Below are positions 1 to 9,183 of a stretch of DNA of 64,000 bases, one piece after another (the stretch's first letter is position 1; every line of letters begins with the position of its first letter). The stretch is from contig NZ_BCXE01000010.1 of NCBI RefSeq assembly GCF_001894945.1, positions 1 through 64,000 on the forward strand. Reading direction: 5' to 3'. The notes beneath the pieces were generated by a model. That model did not search any database. It was not told where the DNA came from and was given only the letters and a program-made list of their open reading frames with translations. The translations under genes and the position numbers were made by a program. The stretch is from Rhodococcus ruber NBRC 15591 (lineage in GTDB: Bacteria; Actinomycetota; Actinomycetes; Mycobacteriales; Mycobacteriaceae).

Positions 1-84
1 GTCCGCAGGACGGGATCCTGCACCGCCGGTGCGCCGCTGCCCGGACACGCGGACGGGTGCTCACCGCGCCGGCGGCGGGAACGT

Positions 85-97
85 GATATGCAATATC
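85..97. promoter_or_regulatory. AT-rich inverted repeat upstream of citrate synthase
   Basis: GATAT-GCA-ATATC is a perfect 5-bp inverted repeat in otherwise very GC-rich leader DNA, about 190 bp upstream of the citrate synthase start. It could be an operator, but no regulator is identified. The rest of bases 1-282 shows no convincing gene. Confidence 0.25.
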
Positions 98-282
98 GAC
101 GCAGGTGAGCGCCGTGCCGGAGGGGGCATTCGGACGCTCCGGCGTGCGCGCGGCGCGGCGCCGCGCCGGCCCGATCGGGGACCTTCGACGGACCCTCCCT
201 GGGCACATGGCCTGCGCAAGGGCTAGGTTCTACGTGAATGTTCGGAAGAATCGCGTTGATCTGAGCTTGAGAGGGATCCTTC

Positions 283-1581
<1,299 letters not shown>

Positions 1582-1607
1582 CCCGTCCCCTACCGGAAGA
1601 CCGACAC

Positions 1608-2333
1608 ATGAGTAGCAAGCCCGAGATCGAATTCCAGGAAGGCCCCGCCCCGACCGGTCTGGTCGTCAAGGACCTCACCGTCGGCGACGGCGCCGAGGCG
1701 ACGCCCGGGGCCAAGGTCGAGGTCCACTACGTCGGCGTCGAGTTCGACTCCGGCGAGGAGTTCGACTCGTCGTGGAGCCGGGGCGAGTCCATCACCTTCC
1801 CGCTCAGCGGCCTGATCGCCGGCTGGCAGGAGGGCATCCCCGGCATGCGGGTCGGTGGCCGCCGTCAGCTGACGATCCCGCCGGAGATGGCGTACGGCCC
1901 GGCCGGTTCGGGGCACCGCCTCGCCGGCAAGACCCTGGTGTTCGTCATCGACCTGCTCGACGTGGAGGCCAAGCCCGAGGTGCCGGAGATCGAACCGGCC
2001 ACCGGGCCGGCTCCCGCCGAACTCGTGATCGAGGACATCACCGTCGGTGACGGCACCGAGGCGCAGCCCGGTGCGGTCGTCGACGTGCACTACCACGGCG
2101 TCGAGTACGACACGAACGACGTGTTCGACTCGTCGTTCGCCCGCGGCGAGTCCGTCAAGTTCCCGCTCGGCCGCCTCATTCCCGGCTGGCAGGAGGGCAT
2201 CCCCGGCATGAAGGTCGGCGGTCGCCGCAAGCTGACGGTGCCCCCGCAGCTCGCCTACGGTCCGGCCGGGTCCGGGCACCCGCTCGGCGGCAAGACCCTC
2301 GTCTTCGTCATCGACCTCCTCGGCACCGAGTAG
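1608..2333 (+). CDS. tandem two-domain FKBP-type peptidyl-prolyl isomerase
   Basis: Predicted cytoplasmic cis-trans prolyl isomerase or folding helper of 241 residues. It contains two complete FKBP domains, roughly residues 15-120 and 130-240, joined by a short Pro/Glu-rich linker. Both copies keep the usual pocket residues: VHYxG, FDSS, LIxGWQEGIPGM, AYGPAGSGH and LVFVIDLL. Single-domain FKBPs of about 120 residues are the common form, so this looks like an internal gene duplication. The ATG at 1608 is used; the reading frame stays open further upstream but only through citrate synthase. No signal peptide is seen. A strong hairpin follows the stop. Confidence 0.93.
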   Translation: MSSKPEIEFQEGPAPTGLVVKDLTVGDGAEATPGAKVEVHYVGVEFDSGEEFDSSWSRGESITFPLSGLIAGWQEGIPGMRVGGRRQLTIPPEMAYGPAGSGHRLAGKTLVFVIDLLDVEAKPEVPEIEPATGPAPAELVIEDITVGDGTEAQPGAVVDVHYHGVEYDTNDVFDSSFARGESVKFPLGRLIPGWQEGIPGMKVGGRRKLTVPPQLAYGPAGSGHPLGGKTLVFVIDLLGTE

Positions 2334-2347
2334 GTCTGCGCACGGCC

Positions 2348-2382
2348 GGAGCCCCGCACCGCTTTTCGCGCTGCGGGGCTCC
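2348..2382. terminator. intrinsic terminator-like hairpin after FKBP gene
   Basis: An 11-bp perfect stem (GGAGCCCCGCA / TGCGGGGCTCC) with a loop containing TTTT begins 14 bp after the FKBP stop codon. It lies between convergent genes and could act in both directions. Confidence 0.75.
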
Positions 2383-2406
2383 GTCGCATCCGGGGGTCCC
2401 GGTGGG

Positions 2407-2694
2407 TCAGTGCCGGACGAAGGGAGTGGGGGCGATGTCGCCGCTGTCGAGGAAGTGCCACTGATCGTCGCTGCGGCAGATCCGCCCGTCGAACCGGGAC
2501 CCGGGGCTGCGGAACTCGGTGCGCAGGAATTTGCCGTTCCGGTCGAAATGCGTGATCGCGCAACCACGGTCGCGACGGTCGTGGCGATCGTGGTCGTCGT
2601 GGTGGTCCGAGGACGCGGCCGCCGTCCCGGCGCCGCCGAAGACGGGCAGGGCGATCAGCGCGGCGGTGACGATCAGCTTGCGGCTCTTCGACAT
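2407..2694 (-). CDS. small secreted His/Asp-rich protein, function unknown
   Basis: A 95-residue predicted exported protein. The N-terminus (MSKSRKLIVTAALIALPVFG) is a clear Sec signal peptide with an AAA/SS-like cleavage region. The mature part opens with a His/Asp/Arg-rich stretch (DHHDDHDRHDRRDRG) that could bind metal, then has a short Cys-containing domain (two cysteines, possibly one disulfide). The start is fixed by AGGAG six bases upstream; an in-frame upstream ATG lacks this. No family is recognised. The gene is convergent with the FKBP gene and the hairpin between them probably separates the transcripts. Confidence 0.7.
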   Translation of the reverse strand: MSKSRKLIVTAALIALPVFGGAGTAAASSDHHDDHDRHDRRDRGCAITHFDRNGKFLRTEFRSPGSRFDGRICRSDDQWHFLDSGDIAPTPFVRH

Positions 2695-2782
2695 TCGGAT
2701 CTCCTGGGATCGGTGGAGGGGATGCATACGATCCTGCGCCCGCCCCGTCCCGTGTCGTAGGGACCCGAGGGGTGGAATACGG

Positions 2783-4105
2783 TCACCCCGCGGCGAACCG
2801 CACCGTCAGCCGCGCCCCGCCGAGCGGGCTCTCCTCTAGCCGCGCCGTACCGCCGTGCAACGCCGCCTGCTGCGCCACGAGCGCCAGGCCCAGCCCCGAA
2901 CCGCCCCGGGCGGCGCCGCTGCCCCGGCGGAACCGTTCGAACACCGCGCCGCGCTCACCGGCCGGCACCCCGCGGCCGTCGTCGTCGACGGTGAGCACGG
3001 TGTCGGTGCCGTCGGCGGTGACCGCCAGCCGGATCCGGCGGGCGCGGCCGTGCCGTACCGAGTTGGCCACGGCATTGTCGACGACGAGCCGCAGCCCGCT
3101 CGGCAGCGCCCGGATCTCGCGCCCCGTCTCGCCGACCACCTCGATCTGCACGCCGGGATGCCGGCTCGTCGCGTCGGCGGCCGCGGCGTCGCAGATCTCC
3201 ACCGGGTCGGTGGGCACGAAGTCCCGCGAGGTGGACAGATCACCGCGGGCGAGCCGCTCGAGGTCGTCGAGCGTGGATTCGACACGGCTCTGCATCCGGG
3301 TGAGGTCGCCGAGGATCTCGGTGCGTTCCTCGGCGCTCAGGACGTCACCGGCCGGGTCCAGGGTGGAGAGGACCTCGAGGTCGGTGCGCATCGCGGTCAG
3401 CGGGGTCCGCAGCTCGTGAGCGGCGGCGGCCGCGAAGTCCCGCGCCGTGGCGAGAGCGGCGTCGGTGGCGGCCTGGGCGCGGGCGACGTCGCTGAGCATG
3501 TCGCCGGCTGCGGCAGCGAGTTCGTCGGCCTCGCGGATGCCGGAGCGCCGCGGCTCGAGGGTGGGTGCGCGGGCCACGATCCGGCGGGTGAGGTCGACCA
3601 GGGGTCGCACGGCGCGGCCCCCGAAGATCCAGCCGAGGGCCGTCGCGACCGCGACGGCGATCGCACCGGCGACGGCGAGCTGCCGGTGCTGCTCGGTCGT
3701 GATGTCCTGCGCCTCGGCATAGGGCACCGCGACGGACAGGAGCGAGGGCAGCCGGTCGGTCGGCGCGGTGTACGTCCGGTAGGCGGTGCCGCCGAGATCG
3801 ACGGTGTGGGCGCCGGGGGAGAGGGCGGGTAGTTCGGTCGGGGTGCTGCTGAGCAGCCCTCCGGATTCGGTGCGGATGGTGACGGCGAAGGCTCCGGCGT
3901 CACCCAGCGCGGGCAGGAACAGGCCGGCGGTCCCGGCATTGGCGACCAGTACCTGCGTGGCCGTCTCGAGGCGGCGGTCGAGCTGCGCGAGGTTGTTCCG
4001 GGTGATGGCCAGGGCGACGAGCACACCCAGCACCGCGACGACGAGCGTGGTGCCGAGCGCGGTGGCCGCGGCGACCCGCGCCCGCAGCGAGAAGCGGTGC
4101 GTCAC
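2783..4105 (-). CDS. prrB: sensor histidine kinase, PrrB-like
   Basis: Membrane sensor kinase partner of the adjacent regulator. The 440-residue protein has an N-terminal transmembrane helix (about 12-36), a periplasmic segment, a second helix (about 142-163), HAMP, then HisKA with His230 in the [17 protein letters not shown] box and an HATPase domain with [14 protein letters not shown] and GSGLGLALV. The H-box, GDLSTS and C-terminal motifs resemble M. tuberculosis PrrB (known from family knowledge). The GTG at 4105 overlaps the prrA stop by 4 bp (GTGA), so the two are translationally coupled. The signal sensed is not evident from the sequence. Confidence 0.9.
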   Translation of the reverse strand: MTHRFSLRARVAAATALGTTLVVAVLGVLVALAITRNNLAQLDRRLETATQVLVANAGTAGLFLPALGDAGAFAVTIRTESGGLLSSTPTELPALSPGAHTVDLGGTAYRTYTAPTDRLPSLLSVAVPYAEAQDITTEQHRQLAVAGAIAVAVATALGWIFGGRAVRPLVDLTRRIVARAPTLEPRRSGIREADELAAAAGDMLSDVARAQAATDAALATARDFAAAAAHELRTPLTAMRTDLEVLSTLDPAGDVLSAEERTEILGDLTRMQSRVESTLDDLERLARGDLSTSRDFVPTDPVEICDAAAADATSRHPGVQIEVVGETGREIRALPSGLRLVVDNAVANSVRHGRARRIRLAVTADGTDTVLTVDDDGRGVPAGERGAVFERFRRGSGAARGGSGLGLALVAQQAALHGGTARLEESPLGGARLTVRFAAG

Positions 4106-4797
4106 GCCGCATCCCGCAGCACGAAGCCCACCCCGCGCACGGTGTGCAGCAGCCGCGGCCGCCCCCCGGCCTCGAGTTTGCGGCGCAGGTACCCGACGAA
4201 CACGTCGACGACGTTGGTGTCCGCGTCGAAGTCGTAGCCCCACACGAGGGCCAGCAGCCGGTCGCGGCTCAGGACGATGCCCGCGTTGCGGGCGAGCACC
4301 TCGAGCAGTTCGAACTCGCGCTTGGTCAGCTCCACCTCGGTGCCGTCGATGCGCGCCCGGCGGCCCGCGGTGTCGAGCTCGAGCCCGCCGGCCCGGACGA
4401 CGGAGCCGGCGCCGGGGGTGCCGGGCGCGCTGCGCCGCAGCATCGCCCGGATCCGTGCCACGAGCTCGGCGAGCACGAACGGCTTCGTCAGGTAGTCGTC
4501 GGCGCCGGACTCGAGTCCCGCGATGCGGTCGCCGACGGTGCTGCGGGCGCTGAGCACACAGATCGGGATGTCGTTGCCGTTCGAGCGCAGAGCGGTGACC
4601 ACCCCGGTGCCGTCGAGGACCGGCATGTTCATGTCGAGCACCATCGCGTCCGGCCGCCGGCGCGCGACGACCTCGAGCGCCTGTGTCCCGGTCGCGGCGG
4701 TGAGCACGTCGAAGCCGGACAGGCGCAGCCCCCGCTGCAGGGAGGACAGGACGTCCTCGTCGTCGTCGACGACGAGGACGGTGGCTGGTTCGATCAC
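4102..4797 (-). CDS. prrA: OmpR-family response regulator, PrrA-like
   Basis: DNA-binding two-component regulator of 231 residues. The receiver domain has the acidic pocket DDD (11-13), phosphoacceptor Asp55 in [11 protein letters not shown] and Lys105 in YLTKPF. The winged-helix output domain ends with [20 protein letters not shown] and [14 protein letters not shown], very close to mycobacterial PrrA. The GTG start overlaps the stop of the upstream TetR gene by 4 bp and its own stop overlaps prrB by 4 bp, giving a tightly coupled TetR-prrA-prrB unit. Confidence 0.93.
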   Translation of the reverse strand: MIEPATVLVVDDDEDVLSSLQRGLRLSGFDVLTAATGTQALEVVARRRPDAMVLDMNMPVLDGTGVVTALRSNGNDIPICVLSARSTVGDRIAGLESGADDYLTKPFVLAELVARIRAMLRRSAPGTPGAGSVVRAGGLELDTAGRRARIDGTEVELTKREFELLEVLARNAGIVLSRDRLLALVWGYDFDADTNVVDVFVGYLRRKLEAGGRPRLLHTVRGVGFVLRDAA

Positions 4798-5423
4798 TCC
4801 TGCATTGTGCCCGCGCCGAGCATGCCGAGGACGAGCTCGACGTAGTTGCCGGCCAGGGCGTCGACGTCGATGCGGCCGGGCTGGTACCAGCGGGCGACGT
4901 CGATGCCGAGCGACAGGATCGCCAGGGCGGTGGTCGGCACGTCCCGGACGGCGAAGGCCCCGGCCGCGATGCCGTGCTCGATCTCGGCGCGGATCACCGC
5001 ATCGGTGTCGCGGCGGATCGCGGCGATCGTCCGGTAGTGCTCCGGGGTGAGGGCGTGCAGTTCGTACTGCGACACCCGGCAGACGGTGTGGTGCACCGCG
5101 TGGGTGCGGACGAAGCCGTCCACGATCGCCCGCATCCGGCCGGCCGGATCGGTGGCGGAGGTGGCGGCGGCGACGACGGCGTCGAGGACGTGCTGGTGCC
5201 CGATGCGGCTGACCTCGAACAGCACCTCCTCCTTGGACTTGAAGTGCACGTACAGCGCAGCCGGGCTCAGGCCGGCGCCGACGGAGATGTCACGGGTGGT
5301 GGTGGCGTGGTAGCCGCGGCGGGCGAAGGACTCCACGGCCGAGCCGATGAGACGACGCGCGACGTCGGATTCGACCTCGGTGAAGATGCCGGCGAGGTCG
5401 TCGGTGATGGGCGTGTCGATCAT
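4794..5423 (-). CDS. TetR-family regulator, first gene of the prrAB operon
   Basis: Predicted ligand-responsive repressor of 209 residues. The N-terminal HTH reads [20 protein letters not shown]...[15 protein letters not shown] and the C-terminal part is a TetR ligand domain. The ATG at 5423 is preferred because GGAGAG sits upstream; a more distal in-frame ATG adds 15 unconserved residues. It is divergent from an acyl-CoA dehydrogenase gene, and the intergenic space holds an ACTAAG-N6-CTTAGT palindrome, a probable operator for both directions. The ligand may be an acyl-CoA (inference from the neighbour). Confidence 0.88.
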   Translation of the reverse strand: MIDTPITDDLAGIFTEVESDVARRLIGSAVESFARRGYHATTTRDISVGAGLSPAALYVHFKSKEEVLFEVSRIGHQHVLDAVVAAATSATDPAGRMRAIVDGFVRTHAVHHTVCRVSQYELHALTPEHYRTIAAIRRDTDAVIRAEIEHGIAAGAFAVRDVPTTALAILSLGIDVARWYQPGRIDVDALAGNYVELVLGMLGAGTMQE

Positions 5424-5480
5424 GCTGGGTTCTCTCCGTCGCCGTGCTGGTCCGTTGACATCATGCACCGTCGTTGCTCT

Positions 5481-5498
5481 ACTAAGTGAGCGCTTAGT
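5481..5498. promoter_or_regulatory. predicted TetR operator between tetR and acyl-CoA dehydrogenase gene
   Basis: A perfect inverted repeat, ACTAAG-TGAGCG-CTTAGT, lies 30 bp upstream of the dehydrogenase ATG and 58 bp upstream of the divergent TetR start. Its size and position fit a TetR-family operator controlling both genes. Confidence 0.6.
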
Positions 5499-5527
5499 GA
5501 ATCTGCGGCCCTGTGAAAGGAACCTCC

Positions 5528-7327
5528 ATGCCCGCTCCCGTCCTGTCCCGGCGTGACCTCGACTTCCTGCTCTACGAATGGCTGGACGTCGAGTCGCTCA
5601 CCGCACGCGGCCGGTTCGCCGAGCACTCGCGGGAGACGTTCGACGCCGTCCTCGACCTCAGTGCGGACTTGGCTACCAAGCACTTCGCGCCGCACAACAA
5701 GAAGGCGGACGCCCAGGAGCCTCGGATCGGCGCCGACGGCAGGGTCGAGATCATCCCCGAGGTCAAAGCGGCCCTGGAGCTGTTCGCCAAGGCCGGGCTC
5801 ATCGGCTCCTCCTTCGACGAGGAACTCGGCGGCATGCAGTTGCCGGTCACCGTGCTGCGGGCGGCGATGGCCTGGTTCCAGGCCGCCAACGCAGGCACCT
5901 CGTCGTATCCGTTCCTCACCGTCGGCAACGCCAACCTCATCGCCACCCACGGCAGCGAGGAGCAGATCGCCACGTACGTGCCGTCGCTGCTCGAGGGCCG
6001 GTTCTTCGGCACCATGTGCCTGTCCGAGCCGCAGGCCGGCTCGTCGCTGGCGGACATCACCACCAGGGCCGTGCCGCAGGACGACGGCAGCTACCGGCTC
6101 ACCGGCACCAAGATGTGGATCTCCGGCGGCGACCACGAACTGTCCGAGAACATCGTCCACCTCGTGCTCGCGAAGATCCCCGGCGGCCCGGCGGGGGTCA
6201 AGGGCATCTCGCTGTTCATCGTCCCGAAGATCCTCGTCGGCGCGGACGGGCAGCTCGGTGAGCGCAACGACGTCGCCCTCGTCGGCCTCAACCACAAGAT
6301 GGGCAACCGCGGCACCACCAACACGCTGCTGAACTTCGGCGACGGCACCTTCACCCCCGCGGGCCGCGCCGGCGCCGTCGGCTACCTGCTCGGCGAGCCG
6401 CACAAGGGCCTGTCGTACATGTTCCACATGATGAACGAGGCCCGCATCGGCGTGGGATTCCTCGCCACCTCGCTCGGCTACGCCGGCTATCTGCAGTCCC
6501 TCGAGTACGCCCGCACCCGCGCCCAGGGCCGCCCCCTCGGCGACAAGGACCCGTCGTCCCAGCCCGTACCGCTGATCGAGCACGCCGACGTACGCCGGAT
6601 GCTGCTCGCCCAGAAGGCCTACGTCGAGGGCGCACTGGCGCTGGGGCTGTACTGCTCGCAGCTCGTCGACGAGCAGCAGACCGCCGAGGACGAGGACGCG
6701 CGCGCCCGAGCCGGGCTGTTGCTGGACATGCTCACACCCGTCGCGAAGTCCTGGCCGTCGCAGTGGTGCCTCGAGGCGAACAGCCTGGCGATCCAGGTGC
6801 ACGGGGGTTACGGCTACACCCGCGAGTTCGACGTCGAGCAGTACTACCGGGACAACCGCCTCAACCCCATTCACGAAGGCACGCACGGCATCCAGGGGCT
6901 GGACCTGCTCGGGCGCAAGGTGGTCATGCAGGGCGGGGCGGGCCTGGCGCTGCTCGGCGAGACGATCGGACGCACCGTCGCGCGTGGTACGCAGGCCGGC
7001 GGCGACGCGGCTCGCTACGCCGAGCAGTTGCAGGCGGCGGTGACGCGGGTGGGCGCCACCACCGCCCGGCTGTGGGGTACCGGCGATCCCGAACTGGCGC
7101 TGGCCAATTCGTCGGTGTACCTCGAGGCCGTCGGGCACGTGGTCGTCGCGTGGATGTGGCTCGAGCAGCTCCTCGCGGCCGGGTCCCGGGAGGGCGACTT
7201 CTACGACGGTAAGCGCGCCGCCGCCCGGTACTTCTTCGCATTCGAACTGCCGAAGACCGGTCCGCAGTTCGATCTGCTCGACAGCCTCGACCGAACCACG
7301 CTCGACGTACTGCCCACCTGGTTCTAG
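5528..7327 (+). CDS. acyl-CoA dehydrogenase with C-terminal extension domain
   Basis: FAD enzyme of 599 residues that introduces the alpha-beta double bond into acyl-CoA thioesters. It has the N-terminal and middle ACAD domains (GTMCLSEPQAGSSLADI, TGTKMWISGGDHEL), the catalytic C-terminal domain and the acetyl-CoA-dehydrogenase-like C-terminal domain of the roughly 600-residue class. The segment NPIHEGTHGIQGLDLLGRKV carries the likely catalytic Glu of the EGT motif. The ATG at 5528 has AAAGGA eight bases upstream; the GTG at 5513 is less likely. It is divergent from the TetR gene, which probably regulates it. Chain-length preference cannot be read from the sequence. Confidence 0.93.
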   Translation: MPAPVLSRRDLDFLLYEWLDVESLTARGRFAEHSRETFDAVLDLSADLATKHFAPHNKKADAQEPRIGADGRVEIIPEVKAALELFAKAGLIGSSFDEELGGMQLPVTVLRAAMAWFQAANAGTSSYPFLTVGNANLIATHGSEEQIATYVPSLLEGRFFGTMCLSEPQAGSSLADITTRAVPQDDGSYRLTGTKMWISGGDHELSENIVHLVLAKIPGGPAGVKGISLFIVPKILVGADGQLGERNDVALVGLNHKMGNRGTTNTLLNFGDGTFTPAGRAGAVGYLLGEPHKGLSYMFHMMNEARIGVGFLATSLGYAGYLQSLEYARTRAQGRPLGDKDPSSQPVPLIEHADVRRMLLAQKAYVEGALALGLYCSQLVDEQQTAEDEDARARAGLLLDMLTPVAKSWPSQWCLEANSLAIQVHGGYGYTREFDVEQYYRDNRLNPIHEGTHGIQGLDLLGRKVVMQGGAGLALLGETIGRTVARGTQAGGDAARYAEQLQAAVTRVGATTARLWGTGDPELALANSSVYLEAVGHVVVAWMWLEQLLAAGSREGDFYDGKRAAARYFFAFELPKTGPQFDLLDSLDRTTLDVLPTWF

Positions 7328-7342
7328 GAGGCGGCTGCGCCG

Positions 7343-7388
7343 CCGGTGTGCCTTTTGGGCGGTCAGGACCGCCCAAAAGGCACACCGG
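7343..7388. terminator. long perfect hairpin, bidirectional terminator
   Basis: Two 22-bp perfectly complementary arms (7343-7364 and 7367-7388) are separated by only two bases. The hairpin lies between convergent genes, and one arm contains the last codons of the minus-strand reductase, whose stop is at 7363-7365. The arms contain CGGTGTGCCTTTTGGG, related to the hairpin at 17467. Confidence 0.8.
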
Positions 7389-7950
7389 CCGCGAAGCGGC
7401 ACACCGTCACTCCGCTGTCGAAGGTTCTCGTCTCGAGACGGTCGAAGCGGTGCGGCTCGAAACCGTGCCGGAACAACGGGATTCCGTCCCCGGCGACGAT
7501 CGGGTGGACCTTGAGCACCAGCTCGTCGATCGCGGGCAGCAGCGCGCCGGCGAGCGAACCGCCGCCGCAGAGCCAGATGCCCAGCCCGTCTTGCTGTTTG
7601 AGGTCGCGCACGTACTCGAGCGGGTCGGTCGCGACGAGGGTCACCGTCTCGTCCGGCGCCTGCGTCATCGTCGTGGTGAACACGTACTGCTGCAGGTGCC
7701 GGTAGCCGCTCGTCCAGCCGGCGTCCCGGGCCGGCTCCCACGTGCGCCGGCCCATCACGACGGCGTCGAAGTGTTTCGGCGGCCCCTCGATGCCGAGCGG
7801 CCCGCGGGCGGGCGTCGGGATCGTCTCGGGGAACTCCTGCACCTGGTAGTGCGCGTGGTCACCTTCGAGGGGGAAGAAGTCGTAGCCCCCGGCCGGGTCG
7901 GCGATGAAGCCGTCGAGCGTGGTCGCCACGTAGTAGGTCAGTTTTCGCAC
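7363..7950 (-). CDS. dihydrofolate reductase-family (RibD C-terminal-like) reductase
   Basis: A 195-residue NADPH-dependent reductase-like protein of the RibD-C/DHFR fold. Visible motifs are the N-terminal KLTYYVATTLDGFIAD strand, VVMGRRTWE, and the nucleotide-binding loop CGGGSLAGALL. The physiological substrate is unknown for this branch. The GTG start has GAGGAG just upstream. It is divergent from a TetR gene, with two operator-like palindromes between them. The 3' end runs into the terminator hairpin, so its last residues (AAGVPFGRS) are encoded by one hairpin arm. Confidence 0.85.
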   Translation of the reverse strand: MRKLTYYVATTLDGFIADPAGGYDFFPLEGDHAHYQVQEFPETIPTPARGPLGIEGPPKHFDAVVMGRRTWEPARDAGWTSGYRHLQQYVFTTTMTQAPDETVTLVATDPLEYVRDLKQQDGLGIWLCGGGSLAGALLPAIDELVLKVHPIVAGDGIPLFRHGFEPHRFDRLETRTFDSGVTVCRFAAGVPFGRS

Positions 7951-7973
7951 GGAAGCTCCTCGCGTCGTCGACT

Positions 7974-8010
7974 ACAACACCTGTGGTGGTCAAACTACAA
8001 CAGATGTTGT
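7974..8010. promoter_or_regulatory. two operator copies between reductase and TetR genes
   Basis: ACAACA-GA-TGTTGT (7997-8010) is a perfect palindrome. An imperfect copy, ACAACA-CC-TGTGGT (7974-7987), is exactly 23 bp away. The pair sits between the divergent reductase and TetR genes, 22 bp upstream of the TetR GTG, and fits cooperative binding of the TetR protein. Confidence 0.65.
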
Positions 8011-8031
8011 GTTCGGTGCTAGGGTTTTTCC

Positions 8032-8646
8032 GTGGCAGCGAATCCGGAGCGCCGAGCCCAGCTCGCGGACGCCGGTCTGCGCGTACTCGGCGCGGACGGT
8101 GCCCGCAAGCTGACCCACCGCGCCGTCGACCGGGAAGCCGGGGTGCCCCTGGGCACCTGCGCGAACTACTTTCCGACACGGGACGAACTCCTCGGCGCCC
8201 TCGGCGCGCGGATCTTCGAGCGGCTCGCCCCCGAGCCGGACCGGCTCGAGTCGCTCGCCGGCCGGACCCCGGATGTCGACCTCTACGTCGACTACATGCG
8301 CTACCTCGTCGAGCGCACGACCGCCCAGCCGGACCTGACCGTCGCCCTGATGGAACTGCGCCTCGAATCCCGCCGAAGTCCCGGACTCGCCGAGGTGCTC
8401 GGCGCGACGCTCTCCCGCAACTACCGGCTCGACGTCGAGTTCAACGACGCGGCAGGACTACCCGCCACCGCGCTCGACGTCGCCCTGCTGCACTTCGCGA
8501 TCGACGGGCTCCTGCTGGATCTGCTGACCACCTCGATCGGCGCCGACGCCACCCCGGACCAACTCGTCACCGCGCTCGTCACCCGGCTGCTCGCCCGGCC
8601 GGGCACCGGCCCCCTCAGCGCCCCACCCGCTCCGCGAGCAGAGTGA
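8032..8646 (+). CDS. TetR-family regulator
   Basis: A 204-residue TetR repressor with an N-terminal HTH (LTHRAVDREAGVPLGTCANYFPTRDELLGAL), where the usual TYYYF is replaced by CANYF, and a variable ligand domain. GTG start. It probably represses the divergent RibD-like reductase and itself through the paired ACAACA-N2-TGTTGT sites. Its 3' end overlaps the convergent CinA-family gene by 32 bp. Confidence 0.88.
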   Translation: MAANPERRAQLADAGLRVLGADGARKLTHRAVDREAGVPLGTCANYFPTRDELLGALGARIFERLAPEPDRLESLAGRTPDVDLYVDYMRYLVERTTAQPDLTVALMELRLESRRSPGLAEVLGATLSRNYRLDVEFNDAAGLPATALDVALLHFAIDGLLLDLLTTSIGADATPDQLVTALVTRLLARPGTGPLSAPPAPRAE

Positions 8647-9103
8647 GCGCACGGAAGACCGTCTCGGCCAGCACCTCCTCGGGCTCGCCCGGGAAGAACT
8701 TCTCCTCGGCGTGCGTAGGCCCGCGCCCGGCCACCCCGAACCACACCGTCCCCGGCTCCTGCCCGTCCTGGCTGTCCGGGCCGCCCGCGCCCGTCACCGC
8801 CACCGCGACGTCGGCACCGAGCAGGTCGACCGTCGACTCGGCCATGGCGCGCGCCGCGGACTCGCACACCACCGGACCCTCCGGCACCCGCAGCAGCGAG
8901 TGCTTCACGTCCCGCGAGTAGGCGACGACCCCGCCCCGGAACCACTCGGCGCTGCCCGGCGCCGCGCCGAGCCGCGCGGCCAGGGCGCCGGAGGTGAGCG
9001 ACTCGGCGCACGCGACGGTCAGGCCGCGGTCGGCGGCGAGTCCGCCGATCCGCTCCGCGGTGGCGCTGGACCGCGCCGAACCTTCGGGAACGTCGTCGGG
9101 CAT
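8615..9103 (-). CDS. CinA C-terminal-domain protein (nicotinamide-nucleotide amidase-like)
   Basis: A 162-residue stand-alone CinA C-terminal domain. Members deamidate NMN in the pyridine nucleotide cycle or act in competence-associated roles (family knowledge). Seen here are CAESLTSGALAARLG, GGVVAYSRDVKHSLLRV, the VTGAGGP loop and GTVWFGVAGRG. The N-terminal molybdopterin-like domain of full CinA is absent. The ATG at 9103 has GGAG upstream; longer in-frame starts do not. It is divergent from the carboxylate-amine ligase gene. Confidence 0.85.
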   Translation of the reverse strand: MPDDVPEGSARSSATAERIGGLAADRGLTVACAESLTSGALAARLGAAPGSAEWFRGGVVAYSRDVKHSLLRVPEGPVVCESAARAMAESTVDLLGADVAVAVTGAGGPDSQDGQEPGTVWFGVAGRGPTHAEEKFFPGEPEEVLAETVFRALTLLAERVGR

Positions 9104-9183
9104 GGGGAACTCCTTCCGCCGGATGCTGTCCGGACTGTACCGGCCGGCGTGTCGTCGCCGGCGGCAACGGGTAGCCCGCAACC

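Noticed and set aside
29-226. Short open frames before citrate synthase
   Set aside because: Low-complexity Arg/Pro/Gly-rich sequence with no ribosome binding site.
5420-7741. 773-codon minus-strand open frame opposite the acyl-CoA dehydrogenase gene
   Set aside because: Antisense shadow of a well-supported FAD enzyme in high-GC DNA; low-complexity composition and no domain.
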